DNA of 64,000 bases. It comes from CADCTM01 sp049671305 (lineage in GTDB: Bacteria > Cyanobacteriota > Cyanobacteriia > Cyanobacteriales > Coleofasciculaceae). The translations under genes were made by a program, and so were the position numbers. Shown here piece after piece: positions 1 through 9,190 of this stretch. Every line of letters starts with the position of its first letter. The first letter of the stretch is position 1. The notes under the pieces are model-generated. The model worked only from the letters and a program-made list of their open reading frames with translations, searched no databases and was not told where the DNA came from. The stretch covers positions 46,497 through 110,496 of the forward strand of contig JBATUR010000073.1 of NCBI GenBank assembly GCA_049671305.1. The letters are read 5' to 3'.

Positions 1-2
1 CC

Positions 3-1103
3 CAAAATATAGAATTAAGAGCGCGTTGGCGCTGGCAAGAACGTTATGGAAGGTATGTTAGTGAAGGATTTAATAATGTTTTAACTTCCACAGCAGCGAG
101 TTCGGCTAGCAACTTTTTAAATAAAATTTCGGCATTATTAGTACTTTGGGTAGGTGCTTATTTAGTATTAGATCAAAAATTAACTTTGGGGCAGTTAATT
201 GCCTTCCGAATAATTTCTGGTTATGTTACAGGTCCTTTACTACGACTAGCTCAAATTTGGCAAAATTTTCAGGCAACGGCTTTATCTTTAGAGCGTTTAA
301 GTGATATTGTCGATTCACAACAAGAAGCCCCAGAATCGGATCGTAATAATATTCCTCTACCACAAATTCAAGGCACAGTAAAATATGAAAATGTTTCCTT
401 CCGCTTTGCCACCAGCGGACCACTACAGCTAAGTAATATCAATTTAGAAATTACGGAAGGAACCTTTACAGGTATTGTGGGTATAAGTGGTTCTGGAAAA
501 AGCACTTTAACTAAACTATTAGCACGACTTTATGAGCCAGATGCCGGACGTATTATTGTTGATGGTTATGATATTGGTAAAGTGGAATTGTATTCGCTGA
601 GGCGCCAAATTGGCGTTGTACCGCAAGAAACTTTGTTATTTGATGGTACAGTTCAAGAAAATATTGCTTTAACAAATCCTGATGCGAGTTCAGAAGAAAT
701 AATAGAAGCAGCAAAAATTGCCGCCGCACACGAGTTTATTATGAGTTTACCAATGGGTTACAACACTCGTGTTGGCGAGAGAGGGGCGGCACTATCAGGG
801 GGACAAAGACAGCGAATAGCGATCGCAAGAACGGTTCTAAGTTCACCTCGCTTACTAATCTTAGATGAAGCCACAAGTGCTTTAGATTATGATTCTGAGC
901 GACAAGTTTGTTTAAATTTAGCTCAAGCTTTTCAAGGACGTACTGTTTTATTTATTACTCATCGCCTTACTACAATTCGTAACGCTGATCGGATTTTAAT
1001 GATGGATAAAGGAGCAATAGTAGAGCAAGGTACTCATGAAGAATTAATGTCTCAAAAAGGTCGTTATTATTGTCTTTATTTGCAACAAGAAGCAGCAACT
1101 TGA
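3..1103 (+). CDS. Type I secretion ABC transporter, permease/ATPase (5' truncated)
   Basis: The reading frame is open from the left edge, so the true start lies outside the window; 366 residues are visible. The first ~100 residues are the end of a membrane domain (hydrophobic stretch around ISALLVLWVGAYLVL). The rest is a complete ABC ATPase: Walker A GISGSGKST, Q-loop region VVPQE, signature LSGGQRQR, Walker B LLILDEATSALD and switch histidine in FITHRL. The membrane part resembles the HlyB/LapB class of exporter that secretes proteins directly across both membranes. The next gene encodes an HlyD-type adaptor, which supports a type I secretion role. Whether an N-terminal C39 peptidase domain is present cannot be seen. 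No outer-membrane TolC-like gene is in the window. Confidence 0.88.
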   Translation, partial: QNIELRARWRWQERYGRYVSEGFNNVLTSTAASSASNFLNKISALLVLWVGAYLVLDQKLTLGQLIAFRIISGYVTGPLLRLAQIWQNFQATALSLERLSDIVDSQQEAPESDRNNIPLPQIQGTVKYENVSFRFATSGPLQLSNINLEITEGTFTGIVGISGSGKSTLTKLLARLYEPDAGRIIVDGYDIGKVELYSLRRQIGVVPQETLLFDGTVQENIALTNPDASSEEIIEAAKIAAAHEFIMSLPMGYNTRVGERGAALSGGQRQRIAIARTVLSSPRLLILDEATSALDYDSERQVCLNLAQAFQGRTVLFITHRLTTIRNADRILMMDKGAIVEQGTHEELMSQKGRYYCLYLQQEAAT

Positions 1104-1140
1104 GCAATCCTAGATTAGCATAGAAAAGATTGCTCTTTTA
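1102..1140 (+). terminator. Hairpin plus T-run after the ABC exporter gene
   Basis: GAGCAATC (1102-1109) and GATTGCTC (1128-1135) form a perfect 8-bp inverted repeat followed by TTTTA. It begins inside the stop codon of the exporter gene and ends about 30 bases before the HlyD start. It looks like an intrinsic terminator or attenuator that would lower readthrough into the adaptor gene. Seen in sequence; function inferred. Confidence 0.45.
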
Positions 1141-1169
1141 GTCTTAATGTCCTGCATTTACTGAATGCT

Positions 1170-2684
1170 ATGAACCCGAACAAGGCATCCAAATCAAACC
1201 AATCTACTTTGAACACAACCTCATCTACTAAGGCTTCTAAGAATAGCAATAAATTTGATCAACCTGTAATTCTTCGACAGTCTAATTTTTGGTCGCGGGC
1301 AATTCTTTGGACTATCATCGGTTTCACTAGCTTTGGAATTATTTGGGCGTGTGTTGCCAAAATTGATCAAGCAATTCCCGCCCAAGGAAAATTAGAACCC
1401 GAAGGAGCTGTCAAAGAAGTGAAAGCACCTGTTAACGGTGTTGTGCAAGAAATTCTCGTCAAAGATGGGCAGCCTGTTAAACAAGGAGAGGTGCTAATTA
1501 AACTCGATACAACTGTTGCTAAAGAGCAACTTTCCTCTCTCAGTAAAATCCGAGAAACCTTAATTAAAGAGAATCAATTTTTAAGTTCAACCTTTAATAA
1601 TTCTACTATAGAACCTGATTCTGTTCAACTACAACTACCAGAAGCTATAGTTGCTTTGACGAAAAATCGCAGAACATTAATTGCAGAAAATTTACTGTAT
1701 CGTTCCCAACTTTCTGGAGATTTACAAGCAGCTAATCTCAGTCCAGAACAACGAAATCGTTTGCAAATTATCGAAGCAGAACTTAAGTCTCGTGTCTCAT
1801 CTAATGAGTTGGAAGTTGGACAACTGCAAAAACAACTTGAACAGAATAAAGTGCAGCTTGCTAATGGTAAAAGTCGCTTGGCTATAGAACAGGAAATTGC
1901 TGATAAATTGACTGATTTAAATCTAAAAGGAGGATTTTCCAGCATTCAAGCAAGTAAGCAAGAACAAGAAGCAAAAACCCGAAAAGCCGAAGTTGACCAA
2001 CTAGTTCAAGAACAAGAGCGCCTACTATTAAAAATTGGACAAGCTCAGGAACAATTAAAAAATACTGTGGCACTTTCTCAAAAAGATTTGCTAACTCAAA
2101 TCTCAACAAACGAGAAACAAATTGCCGAAATTGATAGTCAATTAAATAAAGTAATCGTTGACAATGGTAAAAAAATTACTGAAATTGATGCTCAATTAAG
2201 TCAAGCAAATCAAAACTTAAACTATCAAGAAATTAAAGCTTCTGTGGGCGGCACAGTATTTGATTTGAAACCAGCAGCAGCAGGTTTTGTGATCAATACA
2301 ACAGAACCACTACTTAAAATTGTTCCGGATGACAGCTTAGTTGCCAAGATATATTTAACAAATAAAGATATTGGTTTTGTCAAAATCGGAATGCCAGTTG
2401 ATGTGAGGATTGATTCGTTTCCATACAGCGAGTTTGGTGATCTAAAAGGAAAGTTAGAATGGATTGGTTCAGATGCACTACCTCCTGAGCAGATTCGCCC
2501 TTTCTATAGTTTCCCAGCAAAGGTTACACTAGATAAGCAGTCACTTGTTATTAATGGGCGTCCCGCATTGTTGAAATCAGGAATGTCTCTTAGTACCAAT
2601 ATTCGGGTGCGAAAGCGTACAGTTATCAGTATTTTTACGGACTTATTTACAGAAAAAACAGAAAGCTTAAAAAATGTTCGCTAG
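1170..2684 (+). CDS. HlyD family periplasmic adaptor subunit
   Basis: 504 residues. A Ser/Thr/Asn-rich cytoplasmic tail (about 1-40) is followed by one membrane anchor (about 42-64, FWSRAILWTIIGF). Next comes a biotinyl-lipoyl-like half domain (KAPVNGVVQEILVKDGQPV), a long Gln/Glu/Lys-rich coiled-coil hairpin (about 115-360), the second half of the lipoyl domain (IKASVGGTVFDL) and a beta-barrel region. This is the usual order for membrane-fusion proteins of type I secretion, which bridge the inner-membrane ABC exporter to an outer-membrane channel. It lies 66 bases after the exporter gene on the same strand, so the two probably form one machine. The substrate is unknown. Confidence 0.9.
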   Translation: MNPNKASKSNQSTLNTTSSTKASKNSNKFDQPVILRQSNFWSRAILWTIIGFTSFGIIWACVAKIDQAIPAQGKLEPEGAVKEVKAPVNGVVQEILVKDGQPVKQGEVLIKLDTTVAKEQLSSLSKIRETLIKENQFLSSTFNNSTIEPDSVQLQLPEAIVALTKNRRTLIAENLLYRSQLSGDLQAANLSPEQRNRLQIIEAELKSRVSSNELEVGQLQKQLEQNKVQLANGKSRLAIEQEIADKLTDLNLKGGFSSIQASKQEQEAKTRKAEVDQLVQEQERLLLKIGQAQEQLKNTVALSQKDLLTQISTNEKQIAEIDSQLNKVIVDNGKKITEIDAQLSQANQNLNYQEIKASVGGTVFDLKPAAAGFVINTTEPLLKIVPDDSLVAKIYLTNKDIGFVKIGMPVDVRIDSFPYSEFGDLKGKLEWIGSDALPPEQIRPFYSFPAKVTLDKQSLVINGRPALLKSGMSLSTNIRVRKRTVISIFTDLFTEKTESLKNVR

Positions 2685-2772
2685 TTATCTCTGTAATTAT
2701 ACTAAGCCGTATTGTTCAAAAATAATCAGGTCATCTAAAAACACGTTTTTTATGGAGAATTAGGTTAAGCAA

Positions 2773-3552
2773 ATGCTTGAAACAGTTAAGATTTTAAACG
2801 TAGAGATTGACAATCTTTCAGAAGCCGAAGTTTTAGAACAACTCAAAACAGGTGTTGTTTTCACACCTAATGTAGATCATATTCTGCTGCTGCACAATGA
2901 TCCAGATTTTGCTGAGGTTTACGAAGAAGCTGACTATAAACTCTGTGATAGCAAAATTCTTTACTTTGTCTCACGGTTTTTAGGCACACCAATTCGAGAA
3001 AAGATTTCCGGTTCTGATTTCTTTCCGGCATTTTGTAACTATCACAAAGATAACGAGGAAATTAAAATTTTTCTTTTGGGAGCAAAAGAAGGAGTCGCCC
3101 ATCAAGCTCAAGAAAATATCAATACTAAAACAGGTAGAGAAATTATTGTTGGTTCCCACTCACCCTCCTTCGGCTTTGAAAAAAGTGAAAAAGAAAGCTT
3201 AGAAATTATTGAAATAATCAACAACTCAGGCGCAAATGTTCTTGCCGTTGGTGTTGGTGCACCCAAACAAGAAAAATGGATACACAAATACAAATCTCAA
3301 CTGTCAAACATCAAAATTTTTCTGGCAATTGGGGCAACAATAGATTTTGAAGCTGGCAACAAACAAAGATCGCCCAAATGGATGACAGAAAGCGGCTTAG
3401 AATGGTTACACAGACTACTTTCTGAACCAAAGCGCCTTTGGAAACGATACTTAATTGGTGGACCAATCTTCTGTTGGTTAATCATTAAACAAAAGTTCAG
3501 AGTTCGCAGCTTACTCAGTGTGCGGTTGCTGAAATCTTTTAATGACCTTTAA
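2773..3552 (+). CDS. WecG/TagA/CpsF family glycosyltransferase
   Basis: 259 residues, close to the usual ~240-260 of GT26 enzymes. The family moves an N-acetylmannosamine-like or similar sugar from a nucleotide donor onto an undecaprenyl-diphosphate-linked sugar on the cytoplasmic membrane face. Supporting motifs are FTPNVDH near residue 32, CDSKILY with the conserved catalytic Asp near residue 58, GSDFFP, the segment VGVGAPKQEKW and the C-terminal block GLEWLHRLLSEPKRLWKRY typical of TagA proteins. The ATG is preceded by GGAG. It lies 88 bases after the HlyD gene and probably serves surface glycan synthesis. The exact sugar cannot be inferred. Confidence 0.87.
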   Translation: MLETVKILNVEIDNLSEAEVLEQLKTGVVFTPNVDHILLLHNDPDFAEVYEEADYKLCDSKILYFVSRFLGTPIREKISGSDFFPAFCNYHKDNEEIKIFLLGAKEGVAHQAQENINTKTGREIIVGSHSPSFGFEKSEKESLEIIEIINNSGANVLAVGVGAPKQEKWIHKYKSQLSNIKIFLAIGATIDFEAGNKQRSPKWMTESGLEWLHRLLSEPKRLWKRYLIGGPIFCWLIIKQKFRVRSLLSVRLLKSFNDL

Positions 3553-3630
3553 TAGCAAAACCTGGGAAAGATTTAGTAATAAAACATTTATTTCAACCGG
3601 ATCTTTCCCATTTCTCAAAAGCCGCTATCC

Positions 3631-5613
3631 TCAACCCGCAACAAGTACAATCACGCCAAAAACAATTGCTAAACCCGCCCCAATAAACGACCATAGTCGA
3701 TGGAAACTCTTGACAACTGTGCCGCTTTCAGTAACAAACTCAGTTAGATCAATCCAAGGGGCAACACCACGACGAAACCAACCCGTAGCGCCAACCTGCG
3801 CCCCTAATAAATTCTGCACCCGCTTCATGCCAAATAAGAAATTGCCAATTGGCCCAAAACGTGAGGCAAAATGCAAATAAATCATGCCGGTGCGGTCTTG
3901 CAATTTCAAATCAGACCCAAACTGATACCCAGCATCACCGCGACCAATTAATTCGCCCTGAAGCTGCGTTGGTTGACCACGTAACGGACTCGCATAAGGA
4001 TTAGACATCAACTTCAAAACATCCGACTCTGCTGCCTGCTGGAAATTGGGGAACATCACCAAAGTACGCACAAACAGACCCACCCCTAACCCCACAAAAG
4101 CCACACCAACAGGTGCAAGGGGCATCGTTGCCATCATCGTCAACCCAACTACCATGCCCACAAAAAAGCCAATTGGCATTGCCGAATAAAGCAACAAATC
4201 CACAACAAAGTTGCCATATAGCTTTTTCTTACTGAGGTTTTTGCCTTCTCCGACGATGCGACCCATATCAAACTCGGTCGGTAAACCCAGTTGTTCCGCA
4301 TAATTACTCAATGCACGAATCCGCTTACCTGTCAAGGGGTGAGTTGAATTCAACTCCATCCACCAACCCCAGGGATTAAACAAATCCCATAAAAAGACCC
4401 TACCAATTTGCCGGGGTTCTGCAGCAATGCGGTATGCCGTACCCGTGCTAGCTGCCGCTTTGTGGTCATAAATACCCAAAGCGCGAGTGCCTTCAATCAT
4501 ACGACTCGGTTCTGGGTTGCGTTTGCCTTCTTCCACAATGCCATAAGCAATTTTCACCAAAGCACGAGAAAGAGCATTGGGGTTGCCCGTGGTTTCGGCG
4601 GCAAAGTGGTCGGCAAAATACTCGCGTGTGCGAGACAAAAACAGCAACAGGTAAGTGCCAACAATATAAAAGACATAAGCGATCGCCGCCGCCGTACCCG
4701 CCGCATCTTTCAGCTTGCCGCCACCACGTCCCAAACGTCTTGCCGTGACATAAATCAAATAAGTGATTTGCACCAAAGTTGATGCCAAAGTCATTACCGC
4801 AAAGTCCCAATGGACGACGTGACCAAGTTCATGGGCATAAACCGTTGCCACTTCCTCATCTTCCAAGTAGGTAAATAGCCCTTGACTAACCACCAAACGG
4901 GCGCTGTTGGGCAGGGAACCGTAGGTAAAAGCAGTTGGGTTTTGGTCGTCAATAATTCCCAGTCGGGGCTGTTTGAGTTTTTTTGCCTGACAAACTTGCT
5001 CAATTACCCTGGCGGCTTCTGGGCTGTAGTTTGCTACATCATTTAAAGAAACCCAACGTGTTTGATAGAGCCAACTTTGGGTTAAGTCCATCAAAAAGGG
5101 AGACAAGAAAAAGGCAGCGATATTAAAGATGACGGTGAAAGTAAGCGCGATCGCTAATCCTTGCAGAGGATTATCATTACCAACAATAAACACCACAGCC
5201 AACGACAACACCAAAACCATGCCAAACAACATGGCAAGCGTCACCCCAGACGCCAATGCCAAATTCCCCGACACACTTGCCAACAACTTCACACCAGTTT
5301 GAGCCCGACTAGTTTGCCTAGCGCCCACGGGCTGATTATCAGGCGGCTTTGTGACACCAAGAGAAACCAATATTTCCTTTGCCCAGTTGCTGACTTTGGC
5401 ATTGTCGTTATGGCTTAAATCTTGAGCAAGAGCGATCGCTTCTTCTATATCGCCAGCGTAATGATAAGCTTTCACTAATGCCATCTGTGCCCGGAGGTAC
5501 TGCTTAGAACCAGGCTCAGTATAATATTGACTAAAATCTTTGAGGATTTGAATAGCGTCGCGGTAACGACCTTCTTTAAGGGCTTCTAAGCCAGCTTGGA
5601 GTGACATGGGCAT
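3631..5613 (-). CDS. M48 family zinc metalloprotease with N-terminal repeat domain
   Basis: 660 residues. Residues 1-100 look like TPR-type helical repeats (LEALKEGRYRDAIQIL). Two membrane segments follow (about 117-145 and 150-175). The peptidase domain has the zinc motif HELGH at 261-265 and the third ligand in EYFAD, Glu331. Further membrane segments lie around 315-330 and 475-530. A C-terminal ~120-residue soluble segment has no function I recognise. M48 proteases (HtpX/Ste24-like) degrade or trim membrane proteins with the active site facing the cytoplasm. HtpX itself is ~290 residues, so this is an enlarged form. The gene converges with the WecG-like gene, with 78 bases between the stops. 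The substrate is unknown; fusion of a TPR domain to the protease suggests partner recruitment. Confidence 0.88.
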   Translation of the reverse strand: MPMSLQAGLEALKEGRYRDAIQILKDFSQYYTEPGSKQYLRAQMALVKAYHYAGDIEEAIALAQDLSHNDNAKVSNWAKEILVSLGVTKPPDNQPVGARQTSRAQTGVKLLASVSGNLALASGVTLAMLFGMVLVLSLAVVFIVGNDNPLQGLAIALTFTVIFNIAAFFLSPFLMDLTQSWLYQTRWVSLNDVANYSPEAARVIEQVCQAKKLKQPRLGIIDDQNPTAFTYGSLPNSARLVVSQGLFTYLEDEEVATVYAHELGHVVHWDFAVMTLASTLVQITYLIYVTARRLGRGGGKLKDAAGTAAAIAYVFYIVGTYLLLFLSRTREYFADHFAAETTGNPNALSRALVKIAYGIVEEGKRNPEPSRMIEGTRALGIYDHKAAASTGTAYRIAAEPRQIGRVFLWDLFNPWGWWMELNSTHPLTGKRIRALSNYAEQLGLPTEFDMGRIVGEGKNLSKKKLYGNFVVDLLLYSAMPIGFFVGMVVGLTMMATMPLAPVGVAFVGLGVGLFVRTLVMFPNFQQAAESDVLKLMSNPYASPLRGQPTQLQGELIGRGDAGYQFGSDLKLQDRTGMIYLHFASRFGPIGNFLFGMKRVQNLLGAQVGATGWFRRGVAPWIDLTEFVTESGTVVKSFHRLWSFIGAGLAIVFGVIVLVAG

Positions 5614-5724
5614 CTCCTTCTAGAGATAAATAAGGTATCGGATCAAGCAATATTCATCGCTACAAGACTACTTACCCAAAATCCGCAAAAGTTACCCGAC
5701 TTCTGTAGTATTTTTATATCCTTA

Positions 5725-6969
5725 TCAAGGTTGACGGCAAATGCCAAACACAGAAGTATAACCATGTAAAAATGTGCCACCGCCCACTGGACCTATTTCA
5801 CCATTACAGAAAAAGCCGCCCAACTGAATATTATTTAAGTAGCTCTGAAACAGACGAGAATCAAAATCCGCCTCACCATATAAGCCTTCTCCTCTCCCCA
5901 AACAAGCAAACATCAAAGCCCCGACTGCTGCAGGAGAATTAGACCTTTCGGCTTGATAGCTTTGTAGCAACAATTCCAAATCGAATTGAGAAGTACGGGC
6001 ATCACGCAAGTGGAATTGGATACGTTGACCAGTACGGACACGCCCACCAATAGCGATCGCACCCACACGTTGATCAACTCCCAACAAATTTCTGATTAAA
6101 AAATCACCATGCCCCAGCGTCTGCTTAAACTCATCTCTAGCAATACCAACAAACAAAGAATGTTGTGCCAAAAGTCGGTCTTCTTCGCTCAAACTATCAA
6201 TTAAATCGCGCAAAACCTGCAACGGCGGGTGTGAAGTGGCTTCCGTCGTCATCTTACTACCATCTTGTAGAGCAACTTCTAGCAGAATATTTTGCTCACC
6301 CTTGGTCACCTGATAAGTTTGACCAATAGGACGGCAACCTTGCGCCACAATTGTTTCCATAACAATATTGCCACTCAAAGCCACGCCCACAGTGCCTTCG
6401 CGGTAAAGTTCATAATTACAAAACAAAGCACTTTCAGCATTGATCCCGCCCGCACTTGCCAAACCGCCTACCTTACTCGCACCAGGGTAAGCAAAATCTA
6501 GCCCTTGCAGCAAGTCACTAATGCCAGAGGCGAAGGGTTCAGCCAACAAAATAAACTGAGGATCATCCTGCGGGGCAACACCGACTAAATCAACCCAGGC
6601 ACCTGGAGGACTATCTAAATCTGGCAAACTATTGGCAGGAACGTAAAATGCTTGAACCTTAACATCAGGCAGATGAGCCACACTCAGACTAATGGCAGGT
6701 TTTCCTTCTAGTTCTTGAGCGTTGCCTTGTGGATTCATACCAATAATGCCACTACCGCCACAGCCAATTAAAACGGGTATCGACAAGCGCTCTTTTAGTA
6801 AAGGCATCAGGCGAGAATACTCACTGGCGTAAGCAGACGAAATAAATAGTAGTCCTAAGTGTGGGTCAGCAGTCAAAGACTTTTGGATGCGCTCGACAAC
6901 TTCCGCAACCGCAGCTTCCAGAGAGGGGCGGGTTGATAAGGCATTTGCCCACTGAATTGTATTAGCCAT
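5725..6969 (-). CDS. FIST domain sensory protein
   Basis: 414 residues from the chosen ATG at 6969, which has GGAGG and AAGGAA upstream; an in-frame start 19 codons earlier lacks this. Residues ~30-230 match a FIST_N domain (LGLLFISSAYASEYSRLMPLL, then IGCGGSGIIG) and residues ~240-390 a FIST_C domain (HSLFVGIARDEF, FHLRDA, MFACLGRGEGLYG, GGFFCNGEIGPVGG). FIST domains are thought to be small-ligand sensors, often placed with signal transduction genes. Here the protein stands alone with no kinase or cyclase domain. Another known name is the F-box/intracellular signal transduction protein family. Ligand and partner are unknown. It is transcribed in the same direction as the downstream M48 gene, 111 bases away. 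Confidence 0.87.
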   Translation of the reverse strand: MANTIQWANALSTRPSLEAAVAEVVERIQKSLTADPHLGLLFISSAYASEYSRLMPLLKERLSIPVLIGCGGSGIIGMNPQGNAQELEGKPAISLSVAHLPDVKVQAFYVPANSLPDLDSPPGAWVDLVGVAPQDDPQFILLAEPFASGISDLLQGLDFAYPGASKVGGLASAGGINAESALFCNYELYREGTVGVALSGNIVMETIVAQGCRPIGQTYQVTKGEQNILLEVALQDGSKMTTEATSHPPLQVLRDLIDSLSEEDRLLAQHSLFVGIARDEFKQTLGHGDFLIRNLLGVDQRVGAIAIGGRVRTGQRIQFHLRDARTSQFDLELLLQSYQAERSNSPAAVGALMFACLGRGEGLYGEADFDSRLFQSYLNNIQLGGFFCNGEIGPVGGGTFLHGYTSVFGICRQP

Positions 6970-7518
6970 TGGTTTTCCTTTATTCCTCCCTCTGGCGGTG
7001 TAGTTTTTAGGCAGTTGGCAATTCAAGCCCTTATAATAGCGCCGATTGAGGCAACTCGCTCAGAGATTATGGGCAGAAATTGCAAAAATCACCAGACTTT
7101 GCGCCTGCAATGCTTGGGGGCTGAATTTATTAAAGGATGTCTTAATTGAAATTGAAAACTCAATATTCTCATCTGCAAATATAATAATCTTTGCCAAGAT
7201 ATTGTCATATAAGTTAATATATAAAAAGAAAAGCAGGGCTGCACCCAGTTAGTGGTAGCTTAAGAATCGGTCAAATATTAAAAAAAAGACTCAATTCACC
7301 ACCCTAGAAACGACATTGCGCTATCACTAGAGAGTTGATAAATTACTGCAAAACAGCGGTAGTTCACGGCTGAACAGTCGATAGCTAAACCTGTGGTCTT
7401 AAGCCATCAAACCTAAAAAGGTAGTTTAACCTCATATCCTATGTCTAAGATTAGGAAAGAGGACTGTTAACAAAAATTCTCTGTGCGAAAGCGTGCAGTA
7501 ATCGGGAAGAGGAAAGCA
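6970..7518. other. Non-coding gap between the FIST gene and cp12
   Basis: About 550 bases with no convincing gene between two divergent genes. It is AT-rich in the middle (7140-7310) and should hold both promoters. I see no tRNA and no riboswitch that I can name. The ORF at 7046-7252 is biased to rare residues and lacks family features. Near cp12 there are short complementary tracts (AAACCT and AGGTAGTTT around 7410-7430) but no strong hairpin. Confidence 0.5.
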
Positions 7519-7743
7519 ATGAACGATATACATACAAAAATCGAACAAGAGCGTGAGCAAGCACGGGCTGTGTGTGACGTAAAAGGCGGCGAATCAGGTG
7601 ATTGTGCTGCTGCTTGGGATGTCGTTGAGGAGCTGCAAGCTGAGGCATCAGATCAGCGTCAAAAAGGCAAGCAGAAAAACTCCCTTGAGATCTATTGCGA
7701 CGCTAACCCAGAAGCGGATGAGTGCCGACTATACGACGACTAA
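7519..7743 (+). CDS. cp12: CP12, Calvin-cycle redox regulator
   Basis: 74 residues from the ATG at 7519, preceded by the purine-rich GAAGAGGAAAG. CP12 is an intrinsically disordered protein that clamps glyceraldehyde-3-phosphate dehydrogenase and phosphoribulokinase into an inactive complex in the dark. Two cysteine pairs are visible: the N-terminal pair in ARAVCDVKGGESGDCAA and the C-terminal pair in IYCDANPEADECRLYDD, the latter being the GAPDH-binding tail. The core AWDVVEELQAEASDQR is also typical. A strong hairpin terminator follows, so it is probably monocistronic. Confidence 0.96.
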   Translation: MNDIHTKIEQEREQARAVCDVKGGESGDCAAAWDVVEELQAEASDQRQKGKQKNSLEIYCDANPEADECRLYDD

Positions 7744-7784
7744 TTTTAGCCGGCTGCACTCTGAATAGCAGTCAAGTAATATAT

Positions 7785-7828
7785 GTAGCTGGAACTATCT
7801 TAAGTTAGATTTCCAGCTACTTGTTTTG
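7785..7828 (+). terminator. Intrinsic terminator after cp12
   Basis: GTAGCTGGAA (7785-7794) and TTCCAGCTAC (7811-7820) form a perfect 10-bp stem with a 16-base loop, followed directly by TTGTTTTG. It lies 40 bases after the cp12 stop, which fits rho-independent termination of a short abundant transcript. Confidence 0.75.
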
Positions 7829-7911
7829 TAAGGTTAAGTGATGCCACAACCTCTCCTCAGAATGTCGTCACTGGAATAACATAGATAAAGCTGATTTTGG
7901 CACGCCTAGCA

Positions 7912-8505
7912 ATGCAAGAGCAATTTCTTCGATCGCTAGTCTGGACAGACTACCGATTAGCAGTTTTATTTACGGTGATTATCCCGTTAATTTTGCTGAT
8001 TTGGGCTTTTGTCAAAAAAGCCGACTCAATACTACGTTTAATGATTATTTACTGGCGCGTTGCCAGCATTTTGGCGTTTACAGTATATGTTTTAATTGCC
8101 CAATGGCCCATTGGTTTTGTCTCCGGTTGGGCTGGGCGAATTTTGATTCCTATTGCCCTCTGGTTTTGGATTGATATCAACGAAGATATAGAAGACCAAC
8201 CACGGCGTCCCTTAAAGTTGGCGCTAACTTCCTGGAGATGGGCAATGACAATTTATAGTGCCCTTGGTGCGATCGCAACTTTACCTTTATTACAATGTGG
8301 CTTTATTCCAGGAGTCATCAAAACACCCCTATGTCAAGCTTGGTTAGAACCACCCTTACTATTCAAGCAGTACTTTCATGCCAATGACAAACCTGAATTT
8401 TTAGGTTTCTTAGGAATATCGGCACTAGTTCTTTATGTCCTATTCTTGGGTTATTTTGTGCTAATTCGTTTAGGCAAACAAGGGCGTTCAGCGCTAGAAC
8501 AATAG
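7912..8505 (+). CDS. DUF3177 family membrane protein
   Basis: 197 residues from the ATG at 7912; a TTG five codons earlier is possible and neither has a strong ribosome binding site. The start LRSLVWTDYRLAVLFTVIIPL matches the conserved opening of the cyanobacterial DUF3177 family. There are about five hydrophobic segments: ~15-37, 45-65, 70-88, 107-127 and 165-187. A charged loop (DINEDIEDQPRRP) lies between the third and fourth. Function is unknown; the family is nearly confined to oxygenic phototrophs. The next gene begins 34 bases downstream on the same strand and may be co-transcribed. Confidence 0.82.
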   Translation: MQEQFLRSLVWTDYRLAVLFTVIIPLILLIWAFVKKADSILRLMIIYWRVASILAFTVYVLIAQWPIGFVSGWAGRILIPIALWFWIDINEDIEDQPRRPLKLALTSWRWAMTIYSALGAIATLPLLQCGFIPGVIKTPLCQAWLEPPLLFKQYFHANDKPEFLGFLGISALVLYVLFLGYFVLIRLGKQGRSALEQ

Positions 8506-8539
8506 CTAGTATCAGTGTCTAACAAGAAAGGAAGTCGCC

Positions 8540-8839
8540 ATGACTGATTCAATGGGGCGGCGTTTGGAGCAATATACAATGAAACGCCCCCAAGAAGTCT
8601 TAATTGTCAATGCCCAAATTGCTGGTGAAGATGACCAAATCACCATTTTTAAAGGTTTTTCTAGTTCTTTAATGCGTCCCACATCGTTTGATCCCGATGT
8701 GCCGATGCTTCCTACTGAGGCAAAGATTATCACAATTGATCGAGTTGCAAGCCCTTACAACCCAGAAGCGCCTCGTTATCTCCAGCAAGGTTTGACTATA
8801 GACGCCATAGAACAGCTACTAGCGGACGTTGGAGTATAG
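8540..8839 (+). CDS. Conserved cyanobacterial hypothetical protein
   Basis: 99 residues, ATG preceded by GAAAGGAAG. No signal peptide or membrane segment. The N-terminal half (RRLEQYTMKRPQEVLIVNAQI, AGEDDQITIFKGFSSSLMRPT) looks like a small beta-rich domain seen in cyanobacterial and plastid proteins of unknown function. The C-terminus (YNPEAPRYLQQGLTIDAIEQLL) is probably helical. Being 34 bases after the DUF3177 gene, it may share its transcript. I do not know its function. Confidence 0.78.
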   Translation: MTDSMGRRLEQYTMKRPQEVLIVNAQIAGEDDQITIFKGFSSSLMRPTSFDPDVPMLPTEAKIITIDRVASPYNPEAPRYLQQGLTIDAIEQLLADVGV

Positions 8840-8854
8840 GTATTAAGCGTATTT

Positions 8855-8958
8855 AGGTGCTCTCAGGAAATCTAACAACTGCCACAACATCTATCAAGTT
8901 TTGAGGCAATTATTCACTAAAAAAAGAGAAATTTTGGGTGGTGGTATCAAGAGCACCT
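8855..8958. ncRNA. Candidate structured RNA in the 8840-9190 gap
   Basis: The 350-base gap between two small genes contains AGGTGCTCT (8855-8863) and its exact complement AGAGCACCT (8950-8958). Inside it, TGCCAC (about 8880) can pair with GTGGTA (about 8942), so a nested stem is possible. This could be a small RNA, a long terminator-like structure for the gene ending at 8839, or chance. No known RNA family is recognised. The remainder of the gap is AT-rich and otherwise unremarkable. Confidence 0.25.
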
Positions 8959-9190
8959 TTCTATAAGATTGAAGACTAAATTGTTAGGGAAGAGCTGCCT
9001 TACCCTGACCAAGTTTTGAGAATTCTACAAACAAAGAAATCTTTACTTAAAGAAATACATGGACAAATTCACAAAAACTTCACAAGTTTAGGCAGTAAAT
9101 ACACTATACCTTAATAAATTTTGCCTTTATTTTCGGCATAATCATAAGTAACGCCTCAAATAAACCTGAGATTAAAGGGAAGCCGAGAAA

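Noticed and set aside
3542..3880. Plus-strand ORF of 112 residues overlapping the 3' end of the M48 gene
   Set aside because: It lies antisense to a clear protease gene, has low-complexity basic composition and no family features.
4408..4782. Plus-strand ORF of 124 residues
   Set aside because: Complementary to the HELGH region of the protease; Arg/Ser/Cys-rich as expected for an antisense shadow.
7046..7252. 68-residue ORF in the gap before cp12
   Set aside because: Frameless composition, no ribosome binding site and no recognised features.
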